The translations under genes were made by a program, and so were the position numbers. A stretch of DNA of 64,000 bases from a virus. A model generated the notes under the pieces. It was given only the letters and a program-made list of their open reading frames with translations. It was not told where the DNA came from and searched no databases. Of this stretch, positions 12,996 to 22,663 are shown one piece after another (position 1 is the first letter of the stretch; each line of letters starts with the position of its first letter). The stretch covers positions 1-64,000 of the IMG/VR virus record IMGVR_UViG_3300010373_000003; one strand, written 5' to 3'.

Positions 12996-13281
12996 ATATA
13001 GTCTAATATCATTTGGGTTAGGATTGCTAGTAGGTATGCTGGTTATAAGTTTGTTAGATAAGAAATTTGGTCCTACCGGAGAATTACTTAAACAACCTGA
13101 CACAACCTATAACAAAGTTAAACTTGATAGCATTAATGTTCAAATAGGTAAACACGATACCACAATTTATAAACTTAATATTAAACTTAAAGATGATGTT
13201 GAAAAGAGCTATCAATTGTCTGATAGTGCTACTGTTGATCTGTTCCGTAAACTTAGTACAGGGACAGATAAAGATAAGTAA
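12982..13281 (+). CDS. Inner-membrane spanin-like protein
   Basis: A 99-aa protein from the ATG at 12982; the in-frame TTG at 12964 lies deep in the endolysin gene and is less likely. One N-terminal membrane helix (LISFGLGLLVGMLVISLLD) is followed by a ~70-residue periplasmic helical part (KVKLDSINVQIGKHDTTIYK…). This type II single-span layout with a coiled periplasmic arm is that of an i-spanin. The last 89 nt overlap the start of the next gene in another frame, as in Rz/Rz1 pairs. The identity is inferred from architecture and position. Confidence 0.6.
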   Translation: MELNKYSLISFGLGLLVGMLVISLLDKKFGPTGELLKQPDTTYNKVKLDSINVQIGKHDTTIYKLNIKLKDDVEKSYQLSDSATVDLFRKLSTGTDKDK

Positions 13282-13618
13282 GCCGATTGTTCTCTCTACG
13301 GGGGAGATACTAAAATCAGATACGTCTAAAGTTACTATTCCAATTAGTTATATACGTGATGCTAATGCTAAACTTATAGAACGTAATTATCTTATTAAGA
13401 TTAATGCTGAACAAGATTCTGTTATTAAACTTAATAAACTTTATGCTAAAGAACAAGATGTTATTATTAAAGACTTTCAACTTAGATTGTATGAAAGTAA
13501 TATGTATAATAGTCAACTTGAAAAAGATATTATTAAACAGAGAAATAAAACTAAGATTTTAACAGGAGTATCTGGTGTTAGTATACTAGTTGTTATTATA
13601 TCTTTGTTTGTTAAATAA
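13193..13618 (+). CDS. Exported, C-terminally anchored coiled-coil protein (spanin-like partner)
   Basis: A 141-aa protein. Residues 1-24 are a signal peptide (MMLKRAINCLIVLLLICSVN with a VQGQ cleavage site). A long helical coiled coil follows (residues ~45-115) and then a C-terminal membrane helix (TGVSGVSILVVIISLFVK). The start is embedded in the previous gene in a different frame, and both frames look coding through the overlap. Residues 35-41 (LSTGEIL) are encoded by a copy of the GC-rich element. It could be a spanin partner or a unimolecular-type protein. Confidence 0.6.
   Translation: MMLKRAINCLIVLLLICSVNLVQGQIKISKPIVLSTGEILKSDTSKVTIPISYIRDANAKLIERNYLIKINAEQDSVIKLNKLYAKEQDVIIKDFQLRLYESNMYNSQLEKDIIKQRNKTKILTGVSGVSILVVIISLFVK
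13290..13310 (+). repeat. Dispersed GC-rich element, copy 4
   Basis: TTCTCTCTACGGGGGAGATAC: left arm with one change (TCTC for CCTC), right end GAGATAC as in copies 5 and 11. It is in gene orientation and encodes LSTGEI just after the signal peptide of the 13193-13618 protein. Confidence 0.8.
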
Positions 13619-13633
13619 ACTATTATTGATTAT

Positions 13634-15877
13634 ATGGAAAGTTATCCTTTTTTAGATTATATCAATGAAGATAAATCTCATTATAAAACTGCTAGAGAAG
13701 CAGGATATGTTGATCCTGATGATCTATTTCTAATTGGGAATAGTGGTGGATTCTTATTGAATATTAATGCTGGTAATAGTTTTATTAATACTGAGTTATT
13801 TTATGAAGTTGCTGATTATCATAGAGCTAATAAATCATATACTCAATATAAGATAGATTCTATTCCTCATAGACAGTTTCGTAAACGAGAACAACATAGG
13901 AGAAAGCATGGATTCTCTGCTCCTTGTTTAAGGTTAGATGATGGTACTGTTAAAAATATTCGTATTACAGGTTCTCATTATAACTTTCTTAATTATACTA
14001 GAATTGAGCAATTAAATGAGGCTACTATTCAAAGAGGTAATACTAATACTGCTGAGAAACATTATGACTTTCCTAAGTTTATTGATGCTCAATATTGGAC
14101 ATTCCATGTTATGGAGTTCTGTAGAAAGAATGGTTTCCATCTTATTATTGATAAGACTAGACGTGGAGGTTTCTCATATATTATGGCTGCCGATAGTTCT
14201 AATACTGTTAATGCTGAATCAAGAAAAGTTGCTATACATGTTGCTGTAGATAAAAAGTATCTTACAATGACAGGAGGTTTAACTGATTTTGCTGTTGCTA
14301 ATCTTAGATCTTTTGAACAGAACACTCCTTTTGTTAGAGGTATACTTAGTCCTATTAAGTCTGACTTTAAACTTGGATATAAACTTACTGATGGTACAGA
14401 AGCAGATAAGAGTTGGAGAAGTGCTTTACTCTCTGTATCTGCTTTTAATAATCCTGATTGTGCTATTGGTAAGGATGCTGTATCTGTTAAAGTTGAAGAG
14501 ATATCAACTATGGATAACTTTGATAAATTTATGGAAGTTACTGAACCAGCTATGAGAACTGGTGCTTATACCACTGGATTCCTTTGTGCTTGGGGTACTG
14601 CTACATCCGGTAATATGCAAGTCTTTGAACAGAACTTTTATAATCCTAGAGCTTATAATTTTATAGCATTTGAGAATGTTTGGGATAAAGATTCTCGTGG
14701 TGAGGTTTGTGGATTCTTTAAACCTTATTGTTGGGGACTACAAGGAGAAGTAAAAGGAACTATGGGTATGGATCAATACGGTAATAGTAATATTCTTGTA
14801 GGTCTTCAAATAGCTAAAGGTGAACGTGAGAGAAAGAAAGCTAATAGTAAGACTTATGCTGAATATATTAATTATCTTGGTCAGTATGCAAATATGCCTT
14901 CTGAATCATTTAGTAATGCTTCTGAAAATATATTTAGTTCTGAGGAACTTACTCTTTGGGAGAATATACTTAAGACTGATAATGATTATAAGTTTTATGT
15001 TGATGGAGCTTATGAACAAGATTCTAATAACATTCTTAAGTTTAAAAGTAATGTTCGTTTAAGAGCTGAAGGTAAGAAAGCTTACGATTATATTGTTGGT
15101 GTTCCTAGAAGAGGTCATGAAGATCCTCATGGTTGTATTAGAAGATGGTTTGCTCCTGAACATATTGAAGAGATACAACCTAATGGTAACACTAAGAAAG
15201 TTATTCCTCCTGGGTTATATGAAATAACATATGACCCTGTTGGTGTTGATAAAGCTAAAAATGAAATTACTAATAAACATTCTCATAATAGTATTAAAGT
15301 TTGGATGAATCCTCATTATCTTAATGGGTTTAAACAAAAGCTTGTTGCTGTTTATTATGGTCGTCCTGATAAGTTAGAAGATGCAGATAGAATTGCTTTA
15401 CATTTAGCAATGGATTATAATTGTATTCGTACTACTAATGTTGAGGTCAATAGAGGTGAGACTGTTAGTAACTTTAAAAAATGGGGAGGATTGAAGTATC
15501 TATCTTATGAACCTATCTTTCTTTGGGATGCTACTCTTAAAGGAAAATTTGGTTCTACTTATGGATATAATATTTCTGGTGGTGATCGTAAGTTAGAAGC
15601 TATTCGACTTACTAAAGAGTTTATGTATGAGGAGATAGGTAAAGATGAACATGGTAATCCTATTAGGAATTTTCATCGTATATATGACTATCAAACTATT
15701 GTTGAATTTAAAAAGTGGAGTTCTGTTGGTAACTTTGATAGAGTGTCTGAAACTCTACTTAGAGGTATAAGTTGGAAAGCTAGAAAAGCTCTTGCTGAGA
15801 GTCAGCTTACAAATACAGTTGCTCTTACAGGAGACAATGTAGATAAACATGATATTTTAAATAGAGAATGGTTTTAA
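13634..15877 (+). CDS. terL: Terminase large subunit
   Basis: A 747-aa packaging motor and nuclease. The ATPase domain has a Walker A-like loop KTRRGGFS (residues 174-181) and a Walker B with acidic pair VKVEEIS (Glu288/Glu289). The C-terminal half has the RNase H-like nuclease segments, starting at LYEITYDPVGVDK and including ADRIALHLAMDYNC. Length, the early FLIGNSGGFLLN region and position immediately before the portal match crAss-like TerL. It cuts and translocates DNA into the prohead at the portal. The GG in the A-loop instead of GKT/S is a common deviation in phage terminases. Confidence 0.92.
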   Translation: MESYPFLDYINEDKSHYKTAREAGYVDPDDLFLIGNSGGFLLNINAGNSFINTELFYEVADYHRANKSYTQYKIDSIPHRQFRKREQHRRKHGFSAPCLRLDDGTVKNIRITGSHYNFLNYTRIEQLNEATIQRGNTNTAEKHYDFPKFIDAQYWTFHVMEFCRKNGFHLIIDKTRRGGFSYIMAADSSNTVNAESRKVAIHVAVDKKYLTMTGGLTDFAVANLRSFEQNTPFVRGILSPIKSDFKLGYKLTDGTEADKSWRSALLSVSAFNNPDCAIGKDAVSVKVEEISTMDNFDKFMEVTEPAMRTGAYTTGFLCAWGTATSGNMQVFEQNFYNPRAYNFIAFENVWDKDSRGEVCGFFKPYCWGLQGEVKGTMGMDQYGNSNILVGLQIAKGERERKKANSKTYAEYINYLGQYANMPSESFSNASENIFSSEELTLWENILKTDNDYKFYVDGAYEQDSNNILKFKSNVRLRAEGKKAYDYIVGVPRRGHEDPHGCIRRWFAPEHIEEIQPNGNTKKVIPPGLYEITYDPVGVDKAKNEITNKHSHNSIKVWMNPHYLNGFKQKLVAVYYGRPDKLEDADRIALHLAMDYNCIRTTNVEVNRGETVSNFKKWGGLKYLSYEPIFLWDATLKGKFGSTYGYNISGGDRKLEAIRLTKEFMYEEIGKDEHGNPIRNFHRIYDYQTIVEFKKWSSVGNFDRVSETLLRGISWKARKALAESQLTNTVALTGDNVDKHDILNREWF

Positions 15878-15907
15878 ATAATTGTTAATGTTAATATATA
15901 AAATGAT

Positions 15908-18319
15908 ATGAGAGGTGAATTTCAAAGTTATGATTTTCCTAAACAAAGGATTCCTAATAGTGAAAAGACTCCTGATTGGGGTTACAAATGTTGTGATTGG
16001 GTTATAGCTCAAGGACAAGGTCAAAAAGATGTTGCTGAAGTAGAAACAATATATGGTTTAATTCAAGGTCATATTCCTGATGAATATTATAAGAAAGTTC
16101 TTAATCCTTATAATTCTACTAATGAAAAGTATACTCGTTTTCCTGCTACCATGCGTCATTATGATATGGCTAAAGGTATTATACGTAGATACATAAGTGA
16201 ATATATTCGTAATCCTCATGATTTTATTGTAGGAGCTAACAATGCTGAAGTTGTAATGGCTAAGAATGCTAAACTTAGGGAAGAGTTAGTTGCAGTTGTT
16301 CAACAAAAGATCGCTGCTGAGATACAAAAGAGTTATGCTCAATGGGTTAATCAAGGTCAATCACCTGAAGAATTTAGTCCCCAAGAAGCTTTAGATGTTG
16401 AGAAGTTTATAAAAGACTTTAATGATAAGTATGTAGATGATATATCTGCACAAGGTCAAGAGATTCTTAATGTTATTAAAGACATTACAGAAGATGCTTT
16501 ATTGTATGCTAAATCATATTTTGACTTTGTTGTTTTTGGTGAAACTTATACTTATGCTGATGTACAAGCTACTACTTTCATTAAAGATAATGTAACTGTT
16601 AGAGATGCGTTTCCTATAAGAACTGATAACTTCTTTGTTGAAGACGATGATGCTTTTGCTCGTAGACGTAAGATGACCTATCAGCAAATTATGGATAACT
16701 TTGATGATGATCTTAATGATACTAAAAGATCTTTCTTAGAAACATATTATGCTAAAGAAGGTTCAGCTGTTTCTGCTGAATATGCTTATTCTATATATGA
16801 AAGTTATTTCCCTGAGGTATGTAACAAGTATACTGATAAGGATAGAGAACTATTTAAGAAAGATAAGATTATGTCTAGGGATGGTAACTCTGATCTTTAT
16901 GATGTTTGGCATGTGGTTTGGAGAGGAGAGGTTAGACAAGCTATTGTTACTTATGTTAATGAAGCTAGTTTAATTGATACTAGAGTTGAACCAGACGATT
17001 ATACTCTTAATACATCTATTGGAGATTTAAGTATTGAATATGTATATCAACCTCAAGTATATGAGTGTGTTCGTATTGGAGGATGTAACGATGCAATCTA
17101 TCCTTATGATGCAAGAGCTATAGCTTATAATAGAAATGGTAAACTTCCTTATAATGGAGTAACTGAATTACTTCAAGGTTTAGGTAAGTTTAGTATTGTT
17201 AAGACTATTATGCCTTATAATGTATTTTATAATATAGTAGCTTATCATAGAGAAATGGCTCTTTCTAGAAATAAGCTTTCTATACTTATGATTGCTAAAT
17301 CATTACTAGGTGCTGTACCTGAGGATACTATTCATAAAATGCTAGCCGATGGTGTTTTATACTATGATGATACTGATGACGCTGGTGCACAAAGAGCACA
17401 ACAGGTTCGTATGTTACAAGCTAGTAATGCTGATTATATTGCTCAGTTAGGTCAACTAATGATTGAAGTAGAACAAGCTGCTAAGAACCAAGTTGATATG
17501 ACTCCGCAGCGTTATGGAGAGATTGCTAATAGTGCAGGTAAAGGAACTACTGAAGAAGCTATTGTTCGTGGATCTATGGGTTCTGTTATTATAGAGTTCA
17601 TTATGGATTATATGAGAGAGAGGGATTATGCTAGAGATATGGACTACAGTAAGTTTGCTTGGATTGATGGTTTAGATACTTCTTATAGAGACATGTCTGG
17701 TAATCTTAAGTATATTAGTTTAGATGTTGAGAAACATAACTACGCTGATTATCTTATTAAAGCTAAGAGTGCTGTTAATGAGAAAGAGAAACTTGATCAA
17801 TACAAACAACTTGCTTTTAGTGCTGCTCAAAATGGAGATATGAAAATGGCTAAAGCTGCTATCGAAGGAGATAACGTTGCAGCTATATCTAAACTCATAG
17901 ACCAGTATGCTGCTGATAAAGAAGCTTATGAATTGAACATGAAGCAGATTGAACAACAGACTGAACAACTTCGTCAAAATTGGGAAACTAAAAAGATTGT
18001 TGTTACTGGTGAAGAACAAAGAAAACTTGCTACTCTTAAAGGTCAGATTGATGCAGAGATTGAATTGATTAAAGCTGATGCTAATATGATATCATTTGAT
18101 AACGGAGTTAGTGAGTCTGACAAACAAGCTGGTATGCAAAGACTAGAACAATCTCGTTCAAATATTGCTCGTGAGAAAATAAAAGCAGATAAAGGTAAAT
18201 CTATTTTAGATGCTTATAATAAGTTTGAAGATCGTAAAGTTAAAGAGAAAGATATTGAAGCTAAAATAACTATCGCTGAAACTAATCGAAATAGGTATGA
18301 TAGTAAGCCTAAGAAGTAA
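15908..18319 (+). CDS. Portal protein
   Basis: An 803-aa protein directly after TerL, the expected place and size for the crAss-like portal. The N-terminus (EFQSYDFPKQRIPNSEKTPD) and KYTRFPATMRHYDMAKGIIR lead into a long helical stem region, and residues ~560-800 are strongly helical and charged (barrel and crown: EAYELNMKQIEQQTEQLRQN). Twelve copies should form the DNA channel at one capsid vertex and bind the ring proteins. A terminator follows 23 nt downstream. Confidence 0.88.
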   Translation: MRGEFQSYDFPKQRIPNSEKTPDWGYKCCDWVIAQGQGQKDVAEVETIYGLIQGHIPDEYYKKVLNPYNSTNEKYTRFPATMRHYDMAKGIIRRYISEYIRNPHDFIVGANNAEVVMAKNAKLREELVAVVQQKIAAEIQKSYAQWVNQGQSPEEFSPQEALDVEKFIKDFNDKYVDDISAQGQEILNVIKDITEDALLYAKSYFDFVVFGETYTYADVQATTFIKDNVTVRDAFPIRTDNFFVEDDDAFARRRKMTYQQIMDNFDDDLNDTKRSFLETYYAKEGSAVSAEYAYSIYESYFPEVCNKYTDKDRELFKKDKIMSRDGNSDLYDVWHVVWRGEVRQAIVTYVNEASLIDTRVEPDDYTLNTSIGDLSIEYVYQPQVYECVRIGGCNDAIYPYDARAIAYNRNGKLPYNGVTELLQGLGKFSIVKTIMPYNVFYNIVAYHREMALSRNKLSILMIAKSLLGAVPEDTIHKMLADGVLYYDDTDDAGAQRAQQVRMLQASNADYIAQLGQLMIEVEQAAKNQVDMTPQRYGEIANSAGKGTTEEAIVRGSMGSVIIEFIMDYMRERDYARDMDYSKFAWIDGLDTSYRDMSGNLKYISLDVEKHNYADYLIKAKSAVNEKEKLDQYKQLAFSAAQNGDMKMAKAAIEGDNVAAISKLIDQYAADKEAYELNMKQIEQQTEQLRQNWETKKIVVTGEEQRKLATLKGQIDAEIELIKADANMISFDNGVSESDKQAGMQRLEQSRSNIAREKIKADKGKSILDAYNKFEDRKVKEKDIEAKITIAETNRNRYDSKPKK

Positions 18320-18341
18320 GCTATTATAATAGTGCTTGATT

Positions 18342-18384
18342 ATAGCCCTGTTCTAACCAATGTGTTAGGATGGGGCTATTTTTG
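18342..18384 (+). terminator. Intrinsic terminator after portal gene
   Basis: The two-part stem ATAGCCC…CTAAC/GTTAG…GGGCTAT is followed by TTTTTG. It closes the TerL-portal transcript and implies a new promoter in the 250 nt before the scaffold-like gene. Confidence 0.88.
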
Positions 18385-18632
18385 TTTATAAGGAGCTGTT
18401 TTAGGCTGCGTATATAAACGTTTAACGTGATCGGGTATATTGTGTAGGGTTCTAAGATTGGTTTCCTCTACGGGGGAGATACAACGAGCAAATACAGCCA
18501 GTTTGTAGTAACAGTATATATAATAGTAGTGCTAAACTATATATTCATTAAGCTTATGTTGTAGGAGGTATTGTATATACTGATAAATAATGTTATAATT
18601 GTGTTCATAAATAATCACTAAATAATTAAACA
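18385..18632 (+). promoter_or_regulatory. Intergenic region before capsid genes
   Basis: No reading frame is seen. The region holds a GC-rich element (18463-18482), a less AT-rich block (18400-18510) and an AT-rich part just before the 18633 ATG with GTTATAATTGTG at about 18591, which partly resembles a Bacteroidota -7 element. A promoter for the highly expressed capsid genes is expected here because a strong terminator precedes it. Confidence 0.4.
18463..18482 (+). repeat. Dispersed GC-rich element, copy 5
   Basis: TTCCTCTACGGGGGAGATAC, intergenic between the portal terminator and the capsid operon. Confidence 0.85.
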
Positions 18633-19964
18633 ATGGATTTTGGATTTGGAGGTACAGGAGATAAAAGTGCTAGTGCTAGCAATGCTCCTGCTAATAATGC
18701 CGATGGTTCTCAAACTACTGATTTAAGTACTGGTCAAGTAGCAAATACTGCTAATGGTCAACCCGCTGATGACATCAATGATGATGATAATGCAGGAGGT
18801 TCAAGTGCTGACAAGGGAAGTTTTGATAACGGAGACAATAGTTCTGGTGGAAATGATACTAAAGGTGATGATCAGAATAAACCTGATAAGAAACCTGCTG
18901 GTGATGATACTACTACAACTTTAGTTGAAGGATCAACTATTGAACTAGGTGATGATAAATACACTGTTGATGCTATAGGTAATGTAGTTGATAAAGACGG
19001 TAATGTATTTAAAGAAGCAAAAGATGTAACCGATTGGTTAGCTTCCTTTGATAATGTTGAGGATGGAGATACTGCTCTATCTATAGATAACATTCAAGAT
19101 GTTATAGGTATTGAAATTACAGATGATAATGACAAACCTATTGTATTTGATAATACTCCTGAAGGTGTTAAAGCTTATATTGATTCTGTTATGGAAGTCA
19201 GTAGAGATGACATTCGTGAAGAAACAATTAATACTCTTTATCAGAAGTATCCTATTATTTCTGATGTTATAAATTACTATATTGCTAATGGTAATTCTAT
19301 TGAAGGTTTTGGAGAAGTTCAAGATCGTTCTAGTATTACCATAGATGATGCTAACGAGGCACAACAAGAAAGTATCATTCGTACTGCTTGGGCTGAGCAA
19401 GGTAAAAGGGGAGATGTCGAAACTTATATTAATTATCTCAAATCTTCAGGTATTCTTTTGGCTACTGCTAAGGATGATCTTGCTGCTTTGCAAGAAGGAG
19501 ATAAAGAATACAGAGATCAATTAAGATTAGATGCTGAAAAGGCTGAAAATGATAAGATCGAAACTAATAAGAATTATTGGAATAGTGTTAAAGAAACTAT
19601 TGATAGTAAAAAGATTGCTGGTTATTCTATACCAGATACTATTATAAGAACTATTGATGGTAAGAAAGTATCTGCTACTCCTAATGATTTTTATAACTAT
19701 GTTTATCTAGTAGATAAAGATGGTAAGTCTTCTTATGAAAAAGATCTTGCTAAAGAAACTCCAGAAAGTCGTAAAGAAGATGAACTTTTGCGTGCTTATT
19801 TAAGGTTTAGTGGAGGTAATTATTCTAATCTAGTGGGAATGGCCGTTAATAAAGATAAGGTTACTAACCTTAAAGTACGTGCCAATGGTAGAACTACTAG
19901 TTCGGTTAAAGTAATTAAACCTGTTACAAATCAAACTAAAGAAGTTAAAGACTTTGGTTATTAA
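18633..19964 (+). CDS. Putative scaffolding protein
   Basis: A 443-aa protein. Residues 1-100 are a disordered Gly/Asp/Asn/Ala-rich acidic stretch (FDNGDNSSGGNDTKGDDQNK). A folded part follows (TIELGDDKYTVDAIGNVVDK), then a helical region (EEGDKEYRDQLRLDAEKAEN-type) and a basic C-terminus (RANGRTTSSVKVIKPVTNQT). High acidity, coiled helices, a basic tail and position between portal and major capsid protein are the usual marks of a scaffold that guides prohead assembly. No sequence signature proves it. Confidence 0.6.
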   Translation: MDFGFGGTGDKSASASNAPANNADGSQTTDLSTGQVANTANGQPADDINDDDNAGGSSADKGSFDNGDNSSGGNDTKGDDQNKPDKKPAGDDTTTTLVEGSTIELGDDKYTVDAIGNVVDKDGNVFKEAKDVTDWLASFDNVEDGDTALSIDNIQDVIGIEITDDNDKPIVFDNTPEGVKAYIDSVMEVSRDDIREETINTLYQKYPIISDVINYYIANGNSIEGFGEVQDRSSITIDDANEAQQESIIRTAWAEQGKRGDVETYINYLKSSGILLATAKDDLAALQEGDKEYRDQLRLDAEKAENDKIETNKNYWNSVKETIDSKKIAGYSIPDTIIRTIDGKKVSATPNDFYNYVYLVDKDGKSSYEKDLAKETPESRKEDELLRAYLRFSGGNYSNLVGMAVNKDKVTNLKVRANGRTTSSVKVIKPVTNQTKEVKDFGY

Positions 19965-19997
19965 TAATTTTAATTACTTTATTTAAAAGATTGTATT

Positions 19998-21470
19998 ATG
20001 TATAAAATGCGTGTTCTTTCTCAAGGTAAGTATGAGGACAGAGGATATTCTAACGAAGAGAGTATTGCTTATCTTCAATTACAAAAACCTGTTGAGATTA
20101 ATGCTTTCCTTACTTATAACTATGGTTTGGATGATGATAGGTTTCCTTTATCATTTATGACTGAAGGTCAAGGTAAGAGTGGAGTTAAAGAAGTTAAGAC
20201 TGTTCAATGGACTTGGTCGACTATGGGTCGTATGAAGTTTACTGATATGGTTACTTATTTCAATACTGCTAACGTTGAACCGGGTCGTGGTGGTGTAGAG
20301 ATTGAAGTTCACTTTGCCAGTCATTGGTTTATTGAGCAATATGGTCTTACTGCTCCTGATGGTAAAACTCAGGTTCGTATTCAGAAAGATCTTGGAGAGT
20401 CTGCTTATGGTTATGGTTATTTACTTAAATTAACTAATCCTAATCCAGATGCTTTCATTGATCCTGAAATGCTATCTAAAGGTAAGTATTGGAGTATGGG
20501 TGCTCCTACTGTTTCTGAATCGTATTCTAAAGGTAACCGTAGTAATACTATGGGACCGGGTAAAATGACTTCTCAATTAGAGTTCCAACGTTACTCTAAA
20601 GAGATTGCTGGTAACCTTGCCAATGTTATTACTGAATATGAGTTCAAAAATAAAGAAGGTGCTAGTTCTAAGTTGTGGATAAACGAAGAGATGCGCCAGT
20701 TCCATTTGAATATGCGCGTTATGAATGAGGAACGTCTATGGATGGCAGAGTATAACCGTTTACCTAATGGTGAGGTTACTCTTAAAGACAGAGACAATGG
20801 TAAACCTATTCCTCATACATCAGGTATGTTAGAGATTGCTCGTGAGTCTAACTATGATACTTATGGTGAGTTCTTAACTCTTAACAAAATTAAGAGAACT
20901 ATCGGTGATGTGATAGATAAAGATACTGACAGCGGTAAAATGGAAATTGTACTTACCGGTGGTAAAGGTTTCCTTGAAGACTTTGATGAAGCTATGAAGC
21001 TTGACGCAAAGGATAACGGTTTCTTAACTCCTCTTGGAGAGAAAGAGATTCAGGGAAGTGGAGACAATTTAGAGTATGGTGCTTATTTCAGAGCATATAA
21101 GACTGTAGATGGTCACCGTGTAATTGCTAAACATGCTTCATTCTTTGATAAAGGTACTATTGCTGAAGCTGCTAAACAGAATGGTATGATCCATCCTCGT
21201 TCAGGTCTTCCAATTACTTCACATCAAGCTGTTGCTATGGACTTCTCTAACTATGGTGGTAACCGTAACATTCGTATGGTTCGTCAAGAAGGACAAGTTT
21301 ATAAAGCTAAAGTTCTTAAAGGTATGACTGATGTTCCTGCATCATGGGGTGTATCTGATAACAATTTCATTGCTACTGAAATAGACATGAGTCGTTATGA
21401 AATTAAGAGTTCTATAGGGTTACAAGTTGATAACTCTAACAAGATGTTCTTATTGAGTTGTAAATTGTAA
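19998..21470 (+). CDS. Major capsid protein (HK97-like fold)
   Basis: A 490-aa protein matching the crAss-like major capsid protein in size, position and recognisable segments: FLTYNYGLDDDRFPLSFMTE near the N-terminus, VKTVQWTWSTMGRMKF, the central RNTMGPGKMTSQLEF-like region, and C-terminal GGNRNIRMVRQEGQVYKAKV. It forms the T=9 icosahedral shell in described crassviruses. Codon use is less extreme here (more C-ending codons), as often seen in highly expressed genes. It is followed after 19 nt by the next structural gene. Confidence 0.92.
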   Translation: MYKMRVLSQGKYEDRGYSNEESIAYLQLQKPVEINAFLTYNYGLDDDRFPLSFMTEGQGKSGVKEVKTVQWTWSTMGRMKFTDMVTYFNTANVEPGRGGVEIEVHFASHWFIEQYGLTAPDGKTQVRIQKDLGESAYGYGYLLKLTNPNPDAFIDPEMLSKGKYWSMGAPTVSESYSKGNRSNTMGPGKMTSQLEFQRYSKEIAGNLANVITEYEFKNKEGASSKLWINEEMRQFHLNMRVMNEERLWMAEYNRLPNGEVTLKDRDNGKPIPHTSGMLEIARESNYDTYGEFLTLNKIKRTIGDVIDKDTDSGKMEIVLTGGKGFLEDFDEAMKLDAKDNGFLTPLGEKEIQGSGDNLEYGAYFRAYKTVDGHRVIAKHASFFDKGTIAEAAKQNGMIHPRSGLPITSHQAVAMDFSNYGGNRNIRMVRQEGQVYKAKVLKGMTDVPASWGVSDNNFIATEIDMSRYEIKSSIGLQVDNSNKMFLLSCKL

Positions 21471-21489
21471 TTTAATATAAGATAAAGTT

Positions 21490-22662
21490 ATGAATGAAAA
21501 TAATTCTGTAGGGGGTGGTCAATTTGCATTTGGTAAAGCAAATACTCCCGTTGAGAAACAGAAAGATAGTATTACCTCGCCCGTAGAGGAAGCAGATATT
21601 AGACAAACTATTAATACTGCTGTTTACGAAGAAGAACAAGAATCAGAAGATATTATGTCTTCTGAATATACTCATGAAGCTAGTATATCTATTTCTCTAG
21701 TTAAGAATTATTCATTATACCGTAGGGCTAATGATAAAGTTCTTCCTAAGAAGAGAGATTATATAGGTGGATCAGTTAGTGCTTCTCGTATTCTATCTTC
21801 AAACAAAGAAGAGGTTGAAAACTATTTTCCAACTATACTTGGTCTTAATGCTAGTCATCAAGATTTTACAATGAGACTTAAACAATATCTAAATAATATT
21901 CGTATAGCTGTAGATGAGCTAGGAATTAATTTAGATATTTCTTTTGTTTATCATCGTAAGTCTGATTATTATAAATTTAGAGACGCTGCGCAAAAGATTG
22001 AAGATGACTTTAATAAAGTTGATCGTCAGAATCTATCTAAGCTTAAAGCTGCTTTAAAAGATAAGATAACTAAACTGAACGTACTTGAAAGTACTAAACA
22101 TAAATATGGTTATCCTGTCAATGTAGATCATTATATAAGTTACAGACATTGTTTACTGTATGATGATATAGCTAAAGATGTCGCTATTATTAATAGCAAT
22201 ACTTCAGTTAGATTCTACTTTAAAGATGATCAGAGAGAAGAAGATAAACTTCGTAAATTCAGAGGTGAGGTTAATAAGGCTAAAGTTAACTATGTTGCTA
22301 CTTTATCTGATGATGTATTATTTGATGCAGTTTATATTCAGTATTTAGTCGAAGAGAGACAACCTGTTATTGCTGGACTTCTTGAGAAGAGAATGGATAG
22401 AGAAACTAAACTTGATAAATTTAGTGGAGAAGAACCTATTAAATTCAACAAGATTGTTAACTCTAAACATGTTAAACTTATCGGTACTATTGAATTACTA
22501 ATTGCTCATGGTCAATTACAACGTTCGCAGTTTAATCAGAATATTACTACAGATGAAGGTAACTTTATAGGTTCTAATATGAAGGAAGCTGTTGCTTGGT
22601 TTACTAACCCTGACAATAACTCTACTGTTGACGCTTATTACAATAAGTTAAAGAATACTTAA
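21490..22662 (+). CDS. Structural protein downstream of capsid gene, 390 aa
   Basis: Residues 1-60 are an acidic disordered leader that contains TSPVEEADI from a GC-rich element and, 13 residues earlier, a similar TPVEKQ. The remainder is helical and charged (DFNKVDRQNLSKLKAALKDK, VDHYISYRHCLLYDDIAKDV). The gene lies between the major capsid protein and a connector-like gene, where crAss-like phages have a conserved virion protein of uncertain role. No catalytic motif is visible. Confidence 0.7.
   Translation: MNENNSVGGGQFAFGKANTPVEKQKDSITSPVEEADIRQTINTAVYEEEQESEDIMSSEYTHEASISISLVKNYSLYRRANDKVLPKKRDYIGGSVSASRILSSNKEEVENYFPTILGLNASHQDFTMRLKQYLNNIRIAVDELGINLDISFVYHRKSDYYKFRDAAQKIEDDFNKVDRQNLSKLKAALKDKITKLNVLESTKHKYGYPVNVDHYISYRHCLLYDDIAKDVAIINSNTSVRFYFKDDQREEDKLRKFRGEVNKAKVNYVATLSDDVLFDAVYIQYLVEERQPVIAGLLEKRMDRETKLDKFSGEEPIKFNKIVNSKHVKLIGTIELLIAHGQLQRSQFNQNITTDEGNFIGSNMKEAVAWFTNPDNNSTVDAYYNKLKNT
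21572..21591 (-). repeat. Dispersed GC-rich element, copy 6
   Basis: Minus strand reads TTCCTCTACGGGCGAGGTAA. It is opposite to the host gene and encodes TSPVEE. The arms CCTC/GAGG are perfect. Confidence 0.85.
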
Positions 22663-22663
22663 C

